Shown piece after piece: positions 1 to 14,600 of a DNA stretch of 64,000 nucleotides. Numbering within the stretch: the stretch's first letter is position 1; every line of letters starts with the position of its first letter. Position numbers and translations under genes: made by a program. Under the pieces are notes generated by a model, which was given only the letters and a program-made list of their open reading frames with translations, searched no databases and had not been told where the DNA came from. This DNA comes from Owenia fusiformis (taxonomy: Eukaryota; Annelida; Polychaeta; Sabellida; Oweniidae): assembly GCA_903813345.2 (NCBI GenBank), contig CAIIXF020000006.1, forward strand, positions 37,909,936 to 37,973,935. Reading direction: 5' to 3'.

Positions 1-499
1 GTCTCGGCTGCATATTTCGTTCAGTACTACATTCGGTCAGTTTAACAAATTGAAAAATCGTAATAATGTACACGATATTTCTTTCAAGTCCAAATACAAC
101 ACAGATACGTCTGTTCTATAAAGTAATCTACATTTTGATAACAAATCTGCTGACGAAATCGTAATATTTGGAATGTATTGATTCCCGGGAAATGTATATT
201 CGTTCCATGAAAGTTAAAAAATTATCTTATCACACTTATGTTACGTCACATCACGTGACTTTATTCGGTGCGTAGAACTGACGAAAATATTGACGAAATG
301 TTGTGCCCATTTCAACATCAATATAACAAACAAAACACCACATTTACATGTAAGTTATATACTCTTTATTTCAAATAAATACTTGGGTTTACATGGAGCC
401 CGATGTTTTGGTTGAATGGCTAATAGGGAATGAATAATAAGTGATGATTCAGTGACATGTTTTTTCCGGAGTAAATCCCCCCTTTTTTGCATTGGACCT

Positions 500-547
500 C
501 GTCTGGCCCAGATCTACGACGTCGGGAGTGGATAACTGGGCCAGACG
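500..547. repeat. GC-rich 12-bp inverted repeat (hairpin)
   Basis: CGTCTGGCCCAG at 500-511 is the exact reverse complement of CTGGGCCAGACG at 536-547, with a 24-nt spacer. It stands out in AT-rich surroundings. It may be a small mobile-element core or a regulatory palindrome; nothing decides between these. Confidence 0.6.
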
Positions 548-613
548 GGTTTGGTTACATACACTCTAGATTCTAATTCATCTGAAATAATCAAATAGGC
601 CTACAAAAGTTTT

Positions 614-692
614 ATTTTAGAATTTGCATTTTTCCATGTAGCCTAATAGGCTATTTTAAAATTTGCATTTTTCCATGTAGCCTAATAGGCTA
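614..692. repeat. Tandem duplication, about 40 bp x2
   Basis: Two adjacent copies of a segment containing TTTGCATTTTTCCATGTAGC and an AATAGGCTA end lie upstream of the gene. No function is visible. Confidence 0.7.
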
Positions 693-2412
693 CTGGTAGT
701 GGCTTATTTCTGGGTTTGATAGACTAGAAGTAGTAAAAGGGTAATATCCATCAACTTTGATGCAGGAGGTCATTTCGTCCTGGGGCTATTTCGACTCTGG
801 GCTATTTCAACATTGGCTTATATTTTCACTTTACAAGGTCTGTCATGTTTGTTTTTTGAACATTTTAAAAATAAATCCAAATCTTAAATGGTCAAGGTTT
901 CTCAATGCCTTCTATATAAAGTAAAACTCTTAATTTACAACCAAATTATTTTGAGAACTACAGGACACCTTCTTTTTGAATGGATAATCAAGTGCATATT
1001 TCTAACAGTTTAGCCTGTGAAGTGGAACTCATTCATAAGACAGCATAAGAAGAAGAATTTTTCAATACCTATTACTCATTTCTTCAATAGTAAACCAAAA
1101 CCATCCATTTTTACAATATTCACTGTATTTGATATTCAATGTTTAATTTCAAGGAGAGAAATTATAGATCTTTAGTACACCTTTTCCAAAAAGATAGTTG
1201 AACATATTTACAAAACAAACTCTACAGAAGCTTTTGATACAAACTCCTCTACCAACCACTTAAAAGAGTTTTGACCATGGTAAGAACTGTTATCTATAGA
1301 TATAGAATGAAATATTTAATCAATTTGATATCAGCATTTTGATATCAGTATATAAACAGCTTGGTACTTAAATATTAGGATGATTCCTTAATAAATAAAT
1401 TAGCTAATGTTTGTTGATTTATAGTAATAAGTGATTGTATATTTACCCGTTTGTTTAGGTGCCATTTGATTTGTTTAGAATTAACAAAATGTGTAAACGA
1501 AAATAGTGATCAGCCTCTAAAAATGAATAAGTTAAAGCAAGAGTAAATGTGTCACTATATTTAATATTATTGGACCGAAAACGATCAAAAATAATCCAGT
1601 TGCATGTAAGACAGCCATGTGCTAAAAGTTTATATAAGTTTGATACAAATCCTTTTATTTAAAACAAAATTATCATGAAAATTATTATAAAAATATTTTT
1701 TCGATTGATAAAATCATCGATTATAAAACTGGAAGTGCGTTCTGTGACATCCGCATGTGAATATTTCAATTATTCAGATTTTGCCGTGGATTCGATTTTA
1801 AATGCTTCTAAATGATCTTCTAATGCTCACTGTGATTTCTATTAGTAATGTTTTGACTTCACTGCTTCAAAAAATGAACATTATCACTATTTACTCGACT
1901 CGAAAAGTCATTCCCGGTCTGTCGTAATAAAGATGAGCTGAAAGTTGTCGTGAATGCCTTTCAATCCTCAGTCTAAATATCGCTTTTCAAGGTTCAATAG
2001 GCGACTTTGAATGGACTTTCATGCATAGTTTGAAAATAGAATCACCAGAGAAGGTTTTAAATCATGAAATCGACTCTAAAGTCTGGAAAAATGTTTTTTA
2101 ACCAAAATGGGGGTCTAGTAAATTGAATTAAAAGGAATAAGACTTGTAAATCTAGTTCTATTGAAACACACTTGAATATTTATGAGAGATGAAACCTGTC
2201 TTAATGAACACTCATTCTCTAGTAAACACCTATATTAAACACCCCTTCTCAACACGCACTCCACTGATTTCTGTATAAGATCCCCTCTCGTAATGAACAC
2301 CTACCAACAGTGAACACATTTTGTTCCTTCATAGGTGTTTATTACAAACTGGTTCTACATTAGCAATATATTGATTTCACCTTACATGTAATTATTTCTG
2401 ATATTTCAGAAA

Positions 2413-2660
2413 ATGAATGTAAGAGACTCTCGTCCTAATAGTGCCAAAAGCAGCGCACGTCCTGGCAGCGCTAAAAGTACCAGTTCAAGTGTATCCAATG
2501 GACTACCACCACGACGAATCACACGATTTATGAATGGAGATGGTCTGCCATCTGGAGGGGGACTGGGCCAAGCTAAGTCAGACGCTGTCAGTTATGAAGA
2601 CCTTCTGATAGCCCAGTACCTAGATGAGTTGAAAAAAACACAACCCTACACAAAGAAAGA
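2413..2660 (+). CDS. DCDC1: Coding exon 1: start codon, RPxSA-rich N-terminus
   Basis: The exon begins at 2410 after the acceptor at 2408-2409, and the ATG at 2413 is the first in the frame. It encodes a Ser/Ala/Arg-rich tail (RPNSAK, RPGSAKS) typical of microtubule-associated proteins. It ends before gtaagt at 2661, with two bases of the next codon. Confidence 0.85.
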
Positions 2661-5600
2661 GTAAGTCAACAAGTTTACAACTTAAATATTCATTTTATTT
2701 TATATAATTGTTGTTATGTCATCACTAAAAGTGATGGCATATTTTTATTGTCTGCAACTTTTTTGTAACAGTGGCTGGCGTTCAGAGTTTGACGTCTGTA
2801 ACTTATGGCTACTGGTGAGATTTTATATGTCAACATGTTCGATGGTATATTGTGGGAATTAGGTGCTTATAAGGGCATATCAGTGTATATATTCAAAATA
2901 ATTAATAATTTCTACCAGACAATAATACAATATTTTGTTTAGGCACAAGAATCATATACCATGCATGGCATGCTTAATACATCCATTATTCATTCTGAAA
3001 ATTAAGCTTTGAAATTTGGAATCTCTTCTAAATCTTTGATTGTAACATCAACCATTTTCATAATTTTTTGCATCATTCAAAATATTTCAATTGTGCAAAG
3101 TGTGATTGCATTACCACCAGATCAGTACTCAGTACATCTACTGAATGATTGATAAATTTTTAGAATTTGAAAAAACAATATCATTCCTCCTTGTAAGTCT
3201 AGACGTTGAATAATTTATTAAGTTTTTGTTTTGTAGGAAACGAGCCCCACAGTCGCCGTACCTACAGCGTCTCCCCCACACAAACATTGTCCCAACCCCC
3301 GGGGGCATCATACGTATGGGCCGTTCTTCCCAGTTCCCCAGAAAACGTCCCCAGTCTGCCTCCACGACAAGCAGTAGCACCATGGGCCAACACTCAAAGC
3401 CAAAAATTGACGCAAAGTTTATTGCAGACCCCGATAAATGGGATCCATTAACTCCACGATCTGAGAAGTCTGATGTACGTAAAAGACGGCCTCGGCCTGC
3501 TAGTGCTCCTTCTTCTAAGTATAACAGGTAGGTCAATAGGAGAGATCCTTATTGGACAAAGAACCATGGCATGTGATTTCATTAACATGGCCCAGATAGA
3601 GAGGAGACTCAAAGGAAAGAACTATCGTGCCCGTAGCCTGGATTTGCCAAGGAGGGTTCACTTTTTGAAAAATTTCCAGGGGGCCGGGGAAATTTGACAA
3701 ATTTGGCCCAAAAATGGCCAAAATCACTTAAAATGTACTCAGAATGATGGAAAACTGCATGATTTTGAAAGAATTTTTGGAGGCTTCACTCGAACCCATC
3801 GAACCCCCCCCCACCCCTTGGCTACGGGCCTGACTATGTGCTCTGGTGAAAGAGATGGACAAGCTAGGATTCAAGTGCAAGCTATGATGATGGGGACTGT
3901 TTTTTGCTTGTTATTTAGACGTAAACACATCCCCCTTGAAAACTCCTTGCATAGTACAAGTTCACTCTTATATAGTTTCAGACTTGAGTCTCGTTTTTCT
4001 AGTGACAATATTGTATGGATCAAGCTGTCAATGTTGGTATCGGATTTTAACAACAATCAAGAGTCTGGTAAAGTGATAAGTAATTAAAATACTTACTTTT
4101 ATATATTATTATATCCATATGAACAGAATTAATTTTGCATGATATTTACGTGAATAAAGTCTCATTCACATTGTGTTGACATTGACAACTGTTTTTGTTG
4201 AGTCTTCGGAGACTTATGGAAACTTTCTCTGGTACTGAATTTTGTCTCATTGGAAAATATGATATCGCCCTTGCATGGTATGTATCATGTTCAATCATGG
4301 CCAATATATGATTTCTCAGCCAATATCATGTTACCCTGGTGAATAAAATCTATATCCTATCCCTCTCAGTAAATAATAAATATGGCATGTATATTTCTAG
4401 GCCTTATTCAGCCAGTAGCTACGGCTCACAGAGACCAAGTTCAGCCAAACCAAAGAAGATAAAGCCTCTCTATAAAAAACAGCCACATACAATCGTATGC
4501 ACTGCCTTCAAGAATGGATCTCGGGAAACATTCTACAAATTTGCAGCCCCTGATTTGAAACAAGTAAGACCCTTAGTTGCTATGGAAACATGCAACATCG
4601 CAAGCCTTGATACAAGTAAACTGATTGGTATATTTAACCCATATGGTTTGAGCCAAATATGCTATTTTCTTTTCTAGAATCCTTTTTGCTTTTGCTTTTA
4701 CATGCTATTTTTGTGTATTTAGTCAAGTTTAGACTACATGGAAACAATCATGATTAGCCATTAGGGTGTGGTGGGAGCTAAAAAGAGTGTGGTGCTGTGC
4801 CACAGTCTAAAAGCCTGGCGAGAGCCCAGATAACATTTTTTGAAATTGCCATGTATGAGCCCACTAAATGGTGCCATTTTGAACATTTTGGTTTACCTTA
4901 TCAACTAAAGATGGCAAAAGAGAGCTGAAATTCCTGTTTAAAAACCAGCATGTTGTAACTCATTTCTCATCCTGTTCTTAGCTCCTCGAGATGTGCACCG
5001 ACAAATTAGGCCTTGGTTCGGCAGCTAGGAGGTGTTTCCTTGATGATGGCAGTGAGGTGTTCCAAGGTGCAGATATTCCCCGGGAGGCAGATGTATACAT
5101 ATCTATGGGGGAGAATTTTAAGAATCCTTATCTTCCAGCAAAACGTAAGTTTGGAATTACTTTCAGATATTTTCAGACTTTTTTGTTCAAAATTTGTGAG
5201 ATCGAAGGTTGAAATACATTATGGTACTACTATATTCTACTTTTAAAATCTTAGAGATAATTGTAAATGTAAACATGGTCAATAGGCATTAATCCAAGTA
5301 TATGCTATAGGCCAGGTTGCTATCTGCTTTGTCACTGGCATCGATAGAAGCATCTCGGGGGTTTCATGAGCCGCAGGCAACAGGCGATTTTCACAAGTTG
5401 TTTTCACAATATCGCCTGTTGTTTTTAGGGACTTTTCAACTTTTCCATGTTAAATTTATGATTTCCATTAATAGTGCTAGTTGTTTTCATTTATTTAGCC
5501 TGTCGTGAGAAATTCTAGTGAAGCCCCTGCGATCTACTATCCCAGCTTGTCATACTTAGACCATCAACAGTCATTGATTTCAAGCATATTAACATGAACA

Positions 5601-8600
5601 GGATATTAATAAACAGGATATTTCAATATTAACATTACCCTTTGTGTCTTCGTATGCAAATTTCCTCATTGTAAACAACCATATATTATACCTTTATTTT
5701 ATGTATGCATGTTTCTTTATTGTAAATGACCAATACTCCAGAAGGAGATACGGAGCAATAAAGTACTATCTTATCTTATTAACCTATTGTCTGTCCCCCT
5801 CCCTTTACAGAACACTCTCAACTAAAGCATGGTGCCACATGGACATTGAATGGTCTAATTTTGCCTATTGTCTGTCCCCCTCCCTTTACAGAACACTCTC
5901 AACTAAAGCATGGTGCCACATGGACATTGAATGGTCTAATTTTGCCTATTGTCTGTCCCCCTCCCTTTACAGAACACTCTCAACTAAAGCATGGTGCCAC
6001 ATGGACAATGAATGGTCTAATTTTGCCTCCTGACCAAAGACGAGGGAAGAAAAAGTCCATCCTGTCAAAACGTTTCCGTAATCTCATAGATAAGAAGAAA
6101 CACAGGATCGTGATATTTAAGAATGGGACAGCTGGAGAAGGAGTGGAAATTGTGGCAGATTTGGATCGTGTTGATGAGGTAATATGACTTTTACATTTAA
6201 TTGGCTTAAAATATGTATACTAAATACATATTAGTCCCAAGTTATTTTTTTTATTTATTTCCAATAGTAAGATTAAAGGAATACATTTTCAAGTGGATGA
6301 GGACCTGCCCAAACTCACTGCCCGCTTGGCTCGCGTCTTTCACCATTCGATTTTCAGAAAATTTGAAAGTTGTTGCTTTAAGCCATGTATGTATAAGCAG
6401 TACCCGCCTTAACCATGGATCCTACAATATGTGTCCAGTGAGCAATCACACGAACTCTACTGAACTACTTTAATGTTTGAGTCCACCACAATATAATCCT
6501 GGAGAGCTGCTCTGAATAAATTGATGTACATAGTACAGTAATGTTTTTGACTAACCTTGCCCCCTGCCATTGTCCCCTTATTAGCTATGATGAGTACTGT
6601 ACATGTAAATTATTTATTTGTTTCAGTTCCTAGTTGCCTGTACAGCCAAGTTAGAGCTGACAAGTTATGCGCGACTCCTTTATGATTGGGAAGGAAATGA
6701 AATCTGGGATCTTCACCAAAGTAAGCTGCATTCTCTACTCATTCTTGATACATGTGTATTTATATGATATGTGTACTGATAAGATTCAATATGTGTACTG
6801 ATATTATGGGAACTGTTATCACATGGATTCTTAATGCGACTACTTATTGGCTTTATATAAGACTATAATTTGTGAATCAAATCAATGGGTGTTTCATATA
6901 TTTGCACCCCCCCCCCACCTTCAAACTCATACATATTATATATAATATGTATATGCAGGTGTCTCAGACATAAGTGTTATACATCAAAGATCATTCAAAG
7001 TTACATGTACTTGATATATATGTTTCAGCTCCAATCCTTGATGACTGTCTCCAGACTTGGACCACACCCATATTAGGTCCCCTGTGGGTCTCCAAAGGGG
7101 AGGGTTTTAGTCCCTCAGGGGTCAGACAGTTTCTCACAGGTCTCATTAACTTTACCAAAACAAGACTTCGAGAGACGAAACATTACAAAACACAGTTGCA
7201 ATACGCTGAAAGTAAAGATGAAGCGCAATTGGCTAAGATTGAAATTCCAGCAATTTTGTCAATGAGTGATGCTGAAGTCAAGGAGGCGCTTGAAATGGTT
7301 AGTAAAGCAAAAACAAAAAGTATTTTCCTGAAACTTTCTTAAGTCAGATTAATTTTCAGCACAAATTATATTGTAGATTATATCTCAGAACAGGGATATC
7401 TATAAAGAGCTTCAATGTCATTAAAGTTTCATAACAGATATTGCTCTGATTTTAAGCTTCTAACAATTTTATTAATAAACATACTCTCTGCAGAACATTG
7501 AATTATAATTCTGGCCATTATGCCCTAGTTTCATTGGGTTTATTGAAAATGTCTATTTGTGACATTACAGTTTAGGTACATATCATTAAGCAGGCTAGAA
7601 GCCAGCTTTTGCCAAGGGAGGTCACACTTTTCAAAAAATTACAGGAGGATCACACTTCTGTGGCCCAAAATTATTTGGAAAGTGCTCAGAATGGTGAAAA
7701 ACTGCATGATTTTGAAAGAAGTTTTGGCCAGGGGGAACCCCCAAACCTTCCCTCTGATTAAAGCCCTGTTAAATGTCGATGTGTTTGTTTAGGTGCAGAA
7801 AGACATTGATGACTTTACGGAAGCAAATCACAGACTAAAGGATCAACTCAAAAGGATAACAGACAAAGTTAATGAACAAGAGGTATGTCTCATTATTGTT
7901 GAAAATATAGCTAGGGTATCCCACAAAATCGTTGTTTTCATGATGTATAAACTATTGTTAAGAATACAGGGTGTTCAAAACTTGTGGACATATTTATACA
8001 TAAAGCATTAACTCTTTCTTAACTGACTCAGTACTCCTGTTTATTTATATATCATTAACTCTTTCAGGCCAAAGGTAATGATTACACCCAAACTCATATA
8101 CGTGAGATAGAGGCTAATGACAGGATTGTGGGCACAAAGGGGTTAAGGCTTAAAGTGTTTGAGAATGGACTTGATGAGGGAGAAACTGTAATATTCTTCA
8201 ATCTCAGAGATGCTGCGAGAGGGCTGGATGGAAACAGACCAAAAATGATGGAGAGGGTAAGTGATTTGGCGGACCATTTTGACGAGTGAAAAAGACTTTT
8301 TGATTACTCTTTTATTCTCAATAAATCTTATGGAGCAAGGTTGGGTTAGCCCGTGGTGTACGTTTAGAGTTCATTGCAAAATTTTCAAGATTTCCATTTA
8401 GCTTAAACCAGTTACCTGCTGAGCTGATCAATGTTAAGAATTCAATCCACAAAAAGTCAAAATTCATGAAGAAATGATTGCTTTGAATTCTTAGAACTTT
8501 CAATACTGATAAATAGAAATTTCTCTGCCTGTACAGGTCAAATAATTTCATTTGAACATTTGTGTGTTTAAACTTTTTCGATATCATTTCTGCATTTTCA

Positions 8601-11600
8601 TATTTTGCTCCTAATTTTTTAACTATTTTATAATATACAGGGAGACCATAAACTCTTTACATTGTACACAGACATTGAATTGTAATTGTAAAGACTTTAT
8701 GGACACCCTGTATAATTTTCTCCTTGTGTTCATTTTTCAGCTGCTTGATCAGCTTAGCAACAGAACCAAAAATTCTCCATTGAAGGCCTATGCAAGGAGA
8801 TTATTTGACAAATATGGTAAAGAAATCACGGACGTGTACCAACTAGAGTATGACCAGGACATCTATATATCACACGGGGAACCATTTAAGAACCCATACA
8901 GTGAGTATTTTGAGTGGGGTTTCAGGGTCAGATTGAAATACAGTAAGACTTGTCTAATCCAAATACAACAGCCAAAACCATTTAAGAACCCATACAGTGA
9001 GTATTTTGAGTGGGGTTTCAGGGTCAGATTGAAATACAGTAAGACTTGTCTAATCCAAATACAACAGCCAAAAGTGTTCAGATTGACAGGTGTTCTTATT
9101 TCAAGCACGATATTCTTGACAGAAAAAGCATTAACATTGAGGTGCTCCGATTTTTTTTTTATCATGTTTTATTCAAAACAATAATGTATATTATAAGAAA
9201 ATTTCCAAAGGCGACTTTGTTTAACATTATAAGTCGCAAGGTAGGTGCTCCGATAGAGAGGTGTTCAGATATACAGGTTTGCTGTCATGTCATGTCATAC
9301 TAGATTTAACTCAGTATTTTGCATCAATCCTACATGCACCTATAAAAACTACAATTACGGGGATTATAAATTCACTTAAATGAATCATGATTTGACTGTT
9401 TCAGCTTTCACCATGCAAGTGACATTTGATAAGACCAATGCTATTGAGATGGACAGTGAGGAAAGAGGCAACTACACAACAGTGTTTAGAGAACAGCTGA
9501 ACAAAGAAGATGTTGAGGGTGGAAGGGATAAGTAAGAGTTTACCTATATGTTTCCCAAACACAAAGCTAAGTTTGTCACGAATAATATCGTCCATAAATT
9601 TTAGATTATTCTCTTTCTATCAATTAGAGTACATGCATTTTACCCGTTAGGTATTTTTGGCACACGTGGTATGCCTATAGAGTATGGAATTGCCCATTTG
9701 TCCTTCTGTCCACCTGTCAGTCAGTCTGTTCGTCCTAGACTCTTTAAGACTCAAGTAAACAGGTCTTTTAGTGCTACATACCTCCCAACTACATATCCCA
9801 ACAAATGAAAATGTGTGTAGTCAAGTAGAGGGAGGGGGGTCACAGCGGCTTGAAGCAAGACTACTTGCCTTAATGTAGACCAGAGTTTCAAGATACATCA
9901 TATCAGTCTCTGAATAATAGACTTTTCCAATAAATCCTGACACCTTTTTGTGAACCAAGGAAATATTGGCTAGATTTATGATGTCATACTTTACAGGCAG
10001 AAATGTTAGTAAACAAAATTGAAAGAAGTTTTTGAAAATTAGCAATATTTTTATCCTATGTTTGCAATGAAATTGTTAAAATGACATCATAACCAATAGA
10101 TGGCATGATTTACTGGATCGGCCTATTGGTGCCATATAGATCTGCACAATAAAGGAGAGTCTGACTAAGCATATTTTATTTATATTTTGTTTTCAGACCC
10201 AACAAGTGGGAATGCACGGTTGGATTCCCCGCCTCCTTCCCCACACGTAATATGTCCGACATTAATGAAGTTGAGCAGGAACATTTCAAACATCTAATAG
10301 AAATGTCTGAAGTGGCACAATCAGCTCATTATCTACAGCTAAAGGTGAGAATATTAGAGAAGGGTCAGGTCCGGGGCTGGGTCGGTAAACCACGGTTATT
10401 TGCCCCACTGGTCAGGTCGACCCGTCATATCACCCTGACTCGAGTCATGAATGGGTCAGATTTCCCCTATACAATACAGTTATAAAAGCAAAAGTACTTG
10501 CTACATCTCTGTCAATTTATGAAACCCACCATTATTAGTATATGACCTGTGACCCAACTCGGGAGGACAAACCTGAAACCCGACCCAAACCAACTCGACC
10601 CGCAACCATTCCAACTCTAGAGAATATCCATCCAAAGACAAAGTGACATAAGTTACTTTTCATCAGGGTTGGGCAAACAATGTAAAAGCTTAAGTTTTCA
10701 AAGGACCCCTATGAAACTTGAAACAGTGTACAGTAGAACCTGTATATCTGAACACCTGGCTAATCCGCACACCACCCAATCTGAACACTTTTTTTCGGTC
10801 CCATTTTTTCCTCCCACTGACTCCCATGTTAAAAAAAACTTGAAATGTGAACACCTCCCAATTTGAACAGTGAACAGTCATATTTGAAATATTCACCTGT
10901 CTAATCTGAACACTTTTCATAAAATTTCTGATGTTTCATACAAAATTGCTCAAATATTGTCATGATATCAAAACTTTGGGAAATAATCTTGAATGGTCTC
11001 ATTCATAATGGGGCTTTCCAGCATGACTATAAATTTTAAAATTTCTGGAATGCCATAAAGCTATGTAAACAAACCATAAATATTAACTGAGAATGTGTTC
11101 ATATTTCTTCAGAATCCGGAATATTGCGAATGCAAAAACCTTGAAATGTGAACACCTCCTAATCTGAACGCTTTTGTCCGGTCCCAATGGCGTTCGGATT
11201 AGACAGGTTTTACTGTAGTTTATTTATCTTTATCTACTCATTTATTCATCTATCAATTCGAGAGGACTTTATCAATGGTACTTATTAAATATTTCATCAA
11301 ATAATCCTAGATTCTGCATGACATCTATTCGTAATTCGTTGACAACATATTTGAGTCCATTGTAACAATTTCATCAGTAATATATTGTTTTGAAATCTGT
11401 TGTTCTTTGTTGTTTGACATTTAAATTATTTACTAAATAGTTGTGTTTATTGTTTGAAAAATGAGTTTCAAGCTATATGTTGGTAAATTATTTATTATAT
11501 TAAGCTTGATGTTTTTAGTTGTCACTTTTTAACACGCATGTTTTGCAGGATGTATGTACTCACTACCCTAAGAAATCGCAATATACCTATGAAGAAATCG

Positions 11601-14600
11601 GAATTAAATTGTTTAGTTTTTGTATTATGAATCGTTAGTGGTATGCATATATTAGTTATCAATGAGTATTTATTGTTTCTTCAGCAGTTTTTTTTATATC
11701 AACAAGGAATTATATGAGCCCAAAATATTCTAAAATTGAAACAATTTTTGTCAAGATGGCACTCGCTAGAGAGCGCCCGATTTTGCTAGATCTAATTCTG
11801 CCTATAACATGTTATAATGCTGATTCCAGGAGGATAAAAGCCTCGTGATGTACCCAGAGATCTCAGTTGGTTACAAGCAGCCTGCCTTATCGACTGAAGT
11901 GTGGCCTCCAAATGCACAAGTCTGGTGCATAGGAAAGGTAAATTTTATTTACATGCAATACAAAAGTAAATCTAGAGGTTAAGATCATAGAGTGGAACAC
12001 CTCAATAAGTAGAAGTGAAATAAGTCCTGTGAATTGGTGTTAAGTGAACCTCTAATTTGAAAACCTCCCAAGTGTGACAACTCCCAAGTGTAACACCCCC
12101 CCAAGTGTAACACAGGCTTGCACAACTTAAGATAGTGAAAAAGTGGAACACCTCAATAAGTGGAACACTTTTCAAAGTCCTGTGAATTGATGTTAAATGA
12201 ACCTCTAATTTGAAAATTCCCAAGTGTAACACCCCCCAAGTGTGACACAGGTTTTCACAAGTTAAGATATGCATTGAGACATATAGTGAAAGTGGAGCAC
12301 CTCCATAAGTGGAACACTTTTCAAAGTCCTGTGAATTGGTGTTAAATGAACTGTAATTTGAAAACCTCCCAAGTGTAACAACTCTCAAGTGTAACACCCC
12401 CTCCCCCAAGTGAAACACAAGTTTGCAAAAGATGTGCACTGATACATATAGTGGAAGTGGAACACCTCCATAAGTGGAACACTTCAAAATCCTATTTCCT
12501 CTTATATTACTTAATGTAAGTGGACCTTTGTAAGTTGAACCCCTTCTGAGTGGAATATTTCAAAGTCTAGTGACCCATTACTTAATGTATATGAACTTCT
12601 GTATGTAAGTGGAACAAACACCTCCCAAGTGAAACACTACTTTAAAGTTCTTATGTGGTCACCAGAAGTGGTGACATATTGTTAACTTTTTTGTGGATGG
12701 TGTTTGGTAGTTGGTGTTTGGTGTAACAAATATCAGGTGTTGACATTTTGCATGTTAATGCCTTGTACTGTATATATCAATCCTTGTGGTATTTTCAGAG
12801 TGGCTACATCTATAGCAAGGCATTCCCTCAGTTGGTACTCTCTGTGTTAGACCAAGAGGTCAGAGTTCAACTGTCCAAGCGTCACAACCAATCAAATAAC
12901 CAGTATATGACACTAGAGACATATATGATATATATAAAGCCTGTGTTATTTTCAGAGTGGCTACATCTATAGCAAGGCATTCCCTCAGTTGGTTCTCTCA
13001 GTGTTAGACCAAGAGGTCAAAGTTCAACTGTCTAAGCGTCACAACCAATCAAACAACCAGTATATGACTCTCGAGCAGCAGATACAAGAGGAAAAACAAG
13101 CTAATGAAGGTACAGTTTTGAATTATGAATGTGAACCCAATATAAAGAGATGCATGATTGACAGATACAAGATAGCAAAACATTTTAATCAAAATTAGAT
13201 TCTGAATTTATTATCAGAATTGTAATCTTGGTAAATTGGAACATTCAGCTATTTCATTTGTGGAAAACATTTTAAGTTTATTCTTCTCAATTTTAAATAA
13301 TGAATTTTTTTAGAAAATATAGCCTAAAGATGGAATCATTTTCTACTTGTTATATGGTATTCACCCTAGTTGTTACTGCAATCCACATGTCTGTTGTCTC
13401 ATTTACAGTTTGTATTTTGCTTCCTAGCAAGAAATTACCAACTGTTGAAGAATTTAGTCTAGCTCAGAGTTTTAGTTCTGCACTATAATTTAGTCTAGCT
13501 CAGAGTTTTAGTTCTGCACTATAATTTAGTCTAGCTCAGAGTTTTAGTTCTGCACTATAATTGAGTCTAGCTCAGAGTTTTAGTTCTGCACTATAATTTA
13601 GTCTAGCTCAGAGTTTTAGTTCTGCACTATAATTAAGTCTAGCTCAGAGTTTAGTTCTGCACTATAATTTAGTCTAGCTCAGAGTTTTAGTTCTGCACTA
13701 TAATTTAGTCTAGCTCAGAGTTTTAGCTCTGCACTATAACCTATCACCCACCTTTCACATTTTCACATTTTCATATTTTAATCATCCTCAGTTTTGAAAC
13801 AATTCCAGGGGGATTTATATTTGTCAATTTTGGCCTAAAATCACTTGAGGAAAACCTGACCCCCCCACCTGACACCTGGGTCACCACTAGTGTGTTGCTA
13901 TATTGCTCACCTGAATAGTATAAGCACTTAAAATTGAATTCGCAAATTTTATACTACAAAAGGTTCTCAATTGTCGTGTAGAGTAATGCAGTATTGTTTA
14001 GTGGAGATTAATGTAGGTAACGTAGGTTAGGTTGATCTGTTTGACTAGAATATAGTGATGGTCTAGAAATTGCTCTTGAAACCTGCCAGTTTCTATTCCC
14101 GAACTAGGTATAGAACTTACAGCTCACTAATGCTCTATTTGTTTTTAGCTAGTTGTTATCCCTAGTGTAAGAATATTATATGAGATAGTTCTTCTATTCA
14201 GAAAAAACTGCTTTTGTCGTTCATATTGTTGCTACCTTTGCTTGCCTTACGACATAAGTTTCTTCTTGAGCTATATATACTTACTATACCTAGTACCTTT
14301 TGCCAAAGTACACCCTCAGACCCTAGTAACACGGGGTACCATCGAATAATTTTGGCAACGTACCGGAGAAAGACATTTTACTAAGAAATGGCAATAATTT
14401 AGCACAATATATTTTTTAACTAGAGTTCTACTTTGATTTTGACAAAAGTAAGTATTCCATGCAATGGCTATTTCATTCATGAGTTTGTAGGAATTCTGTT
14501 GGAACCCAGTTCTGATCAAGTACGAAGTTATTGAAATCGGCGCAGACGGACTTTACTCCGAAAGATGGTTTTTCGATTATAACTTTTCACAACATTTAAG

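Larger units (their letters stand above)
1..2409. other. Upstream non-coding region and probable 5' UTR intron
   Basis: I see no convincing coding exon here. The first coding exon begins right after a splice acceptor at 2408-2409, so at least one untranslated exon and the promoter should lie in or before this stretch. I could not locate them. It contains a 12-bp-stem hairpin (500-547) and a short tandem duplication (about 614-690), listed separately. The rest looks like AT-rich intron or intergenic DNA. Confidence 0.5.

Noticed and set aside
13300-13488. Possible exon ending in the 36-bp array
   Set aside because: The only open frame after the acceptor-like site is in the wrong phase for exons 14 and 15.
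14316-14519. Two identical short proteins on opposite strands (with 15690-15908)
   Set aside because: They are the two arms of an inverted-repeat element; the frame is incidental and matches no family.
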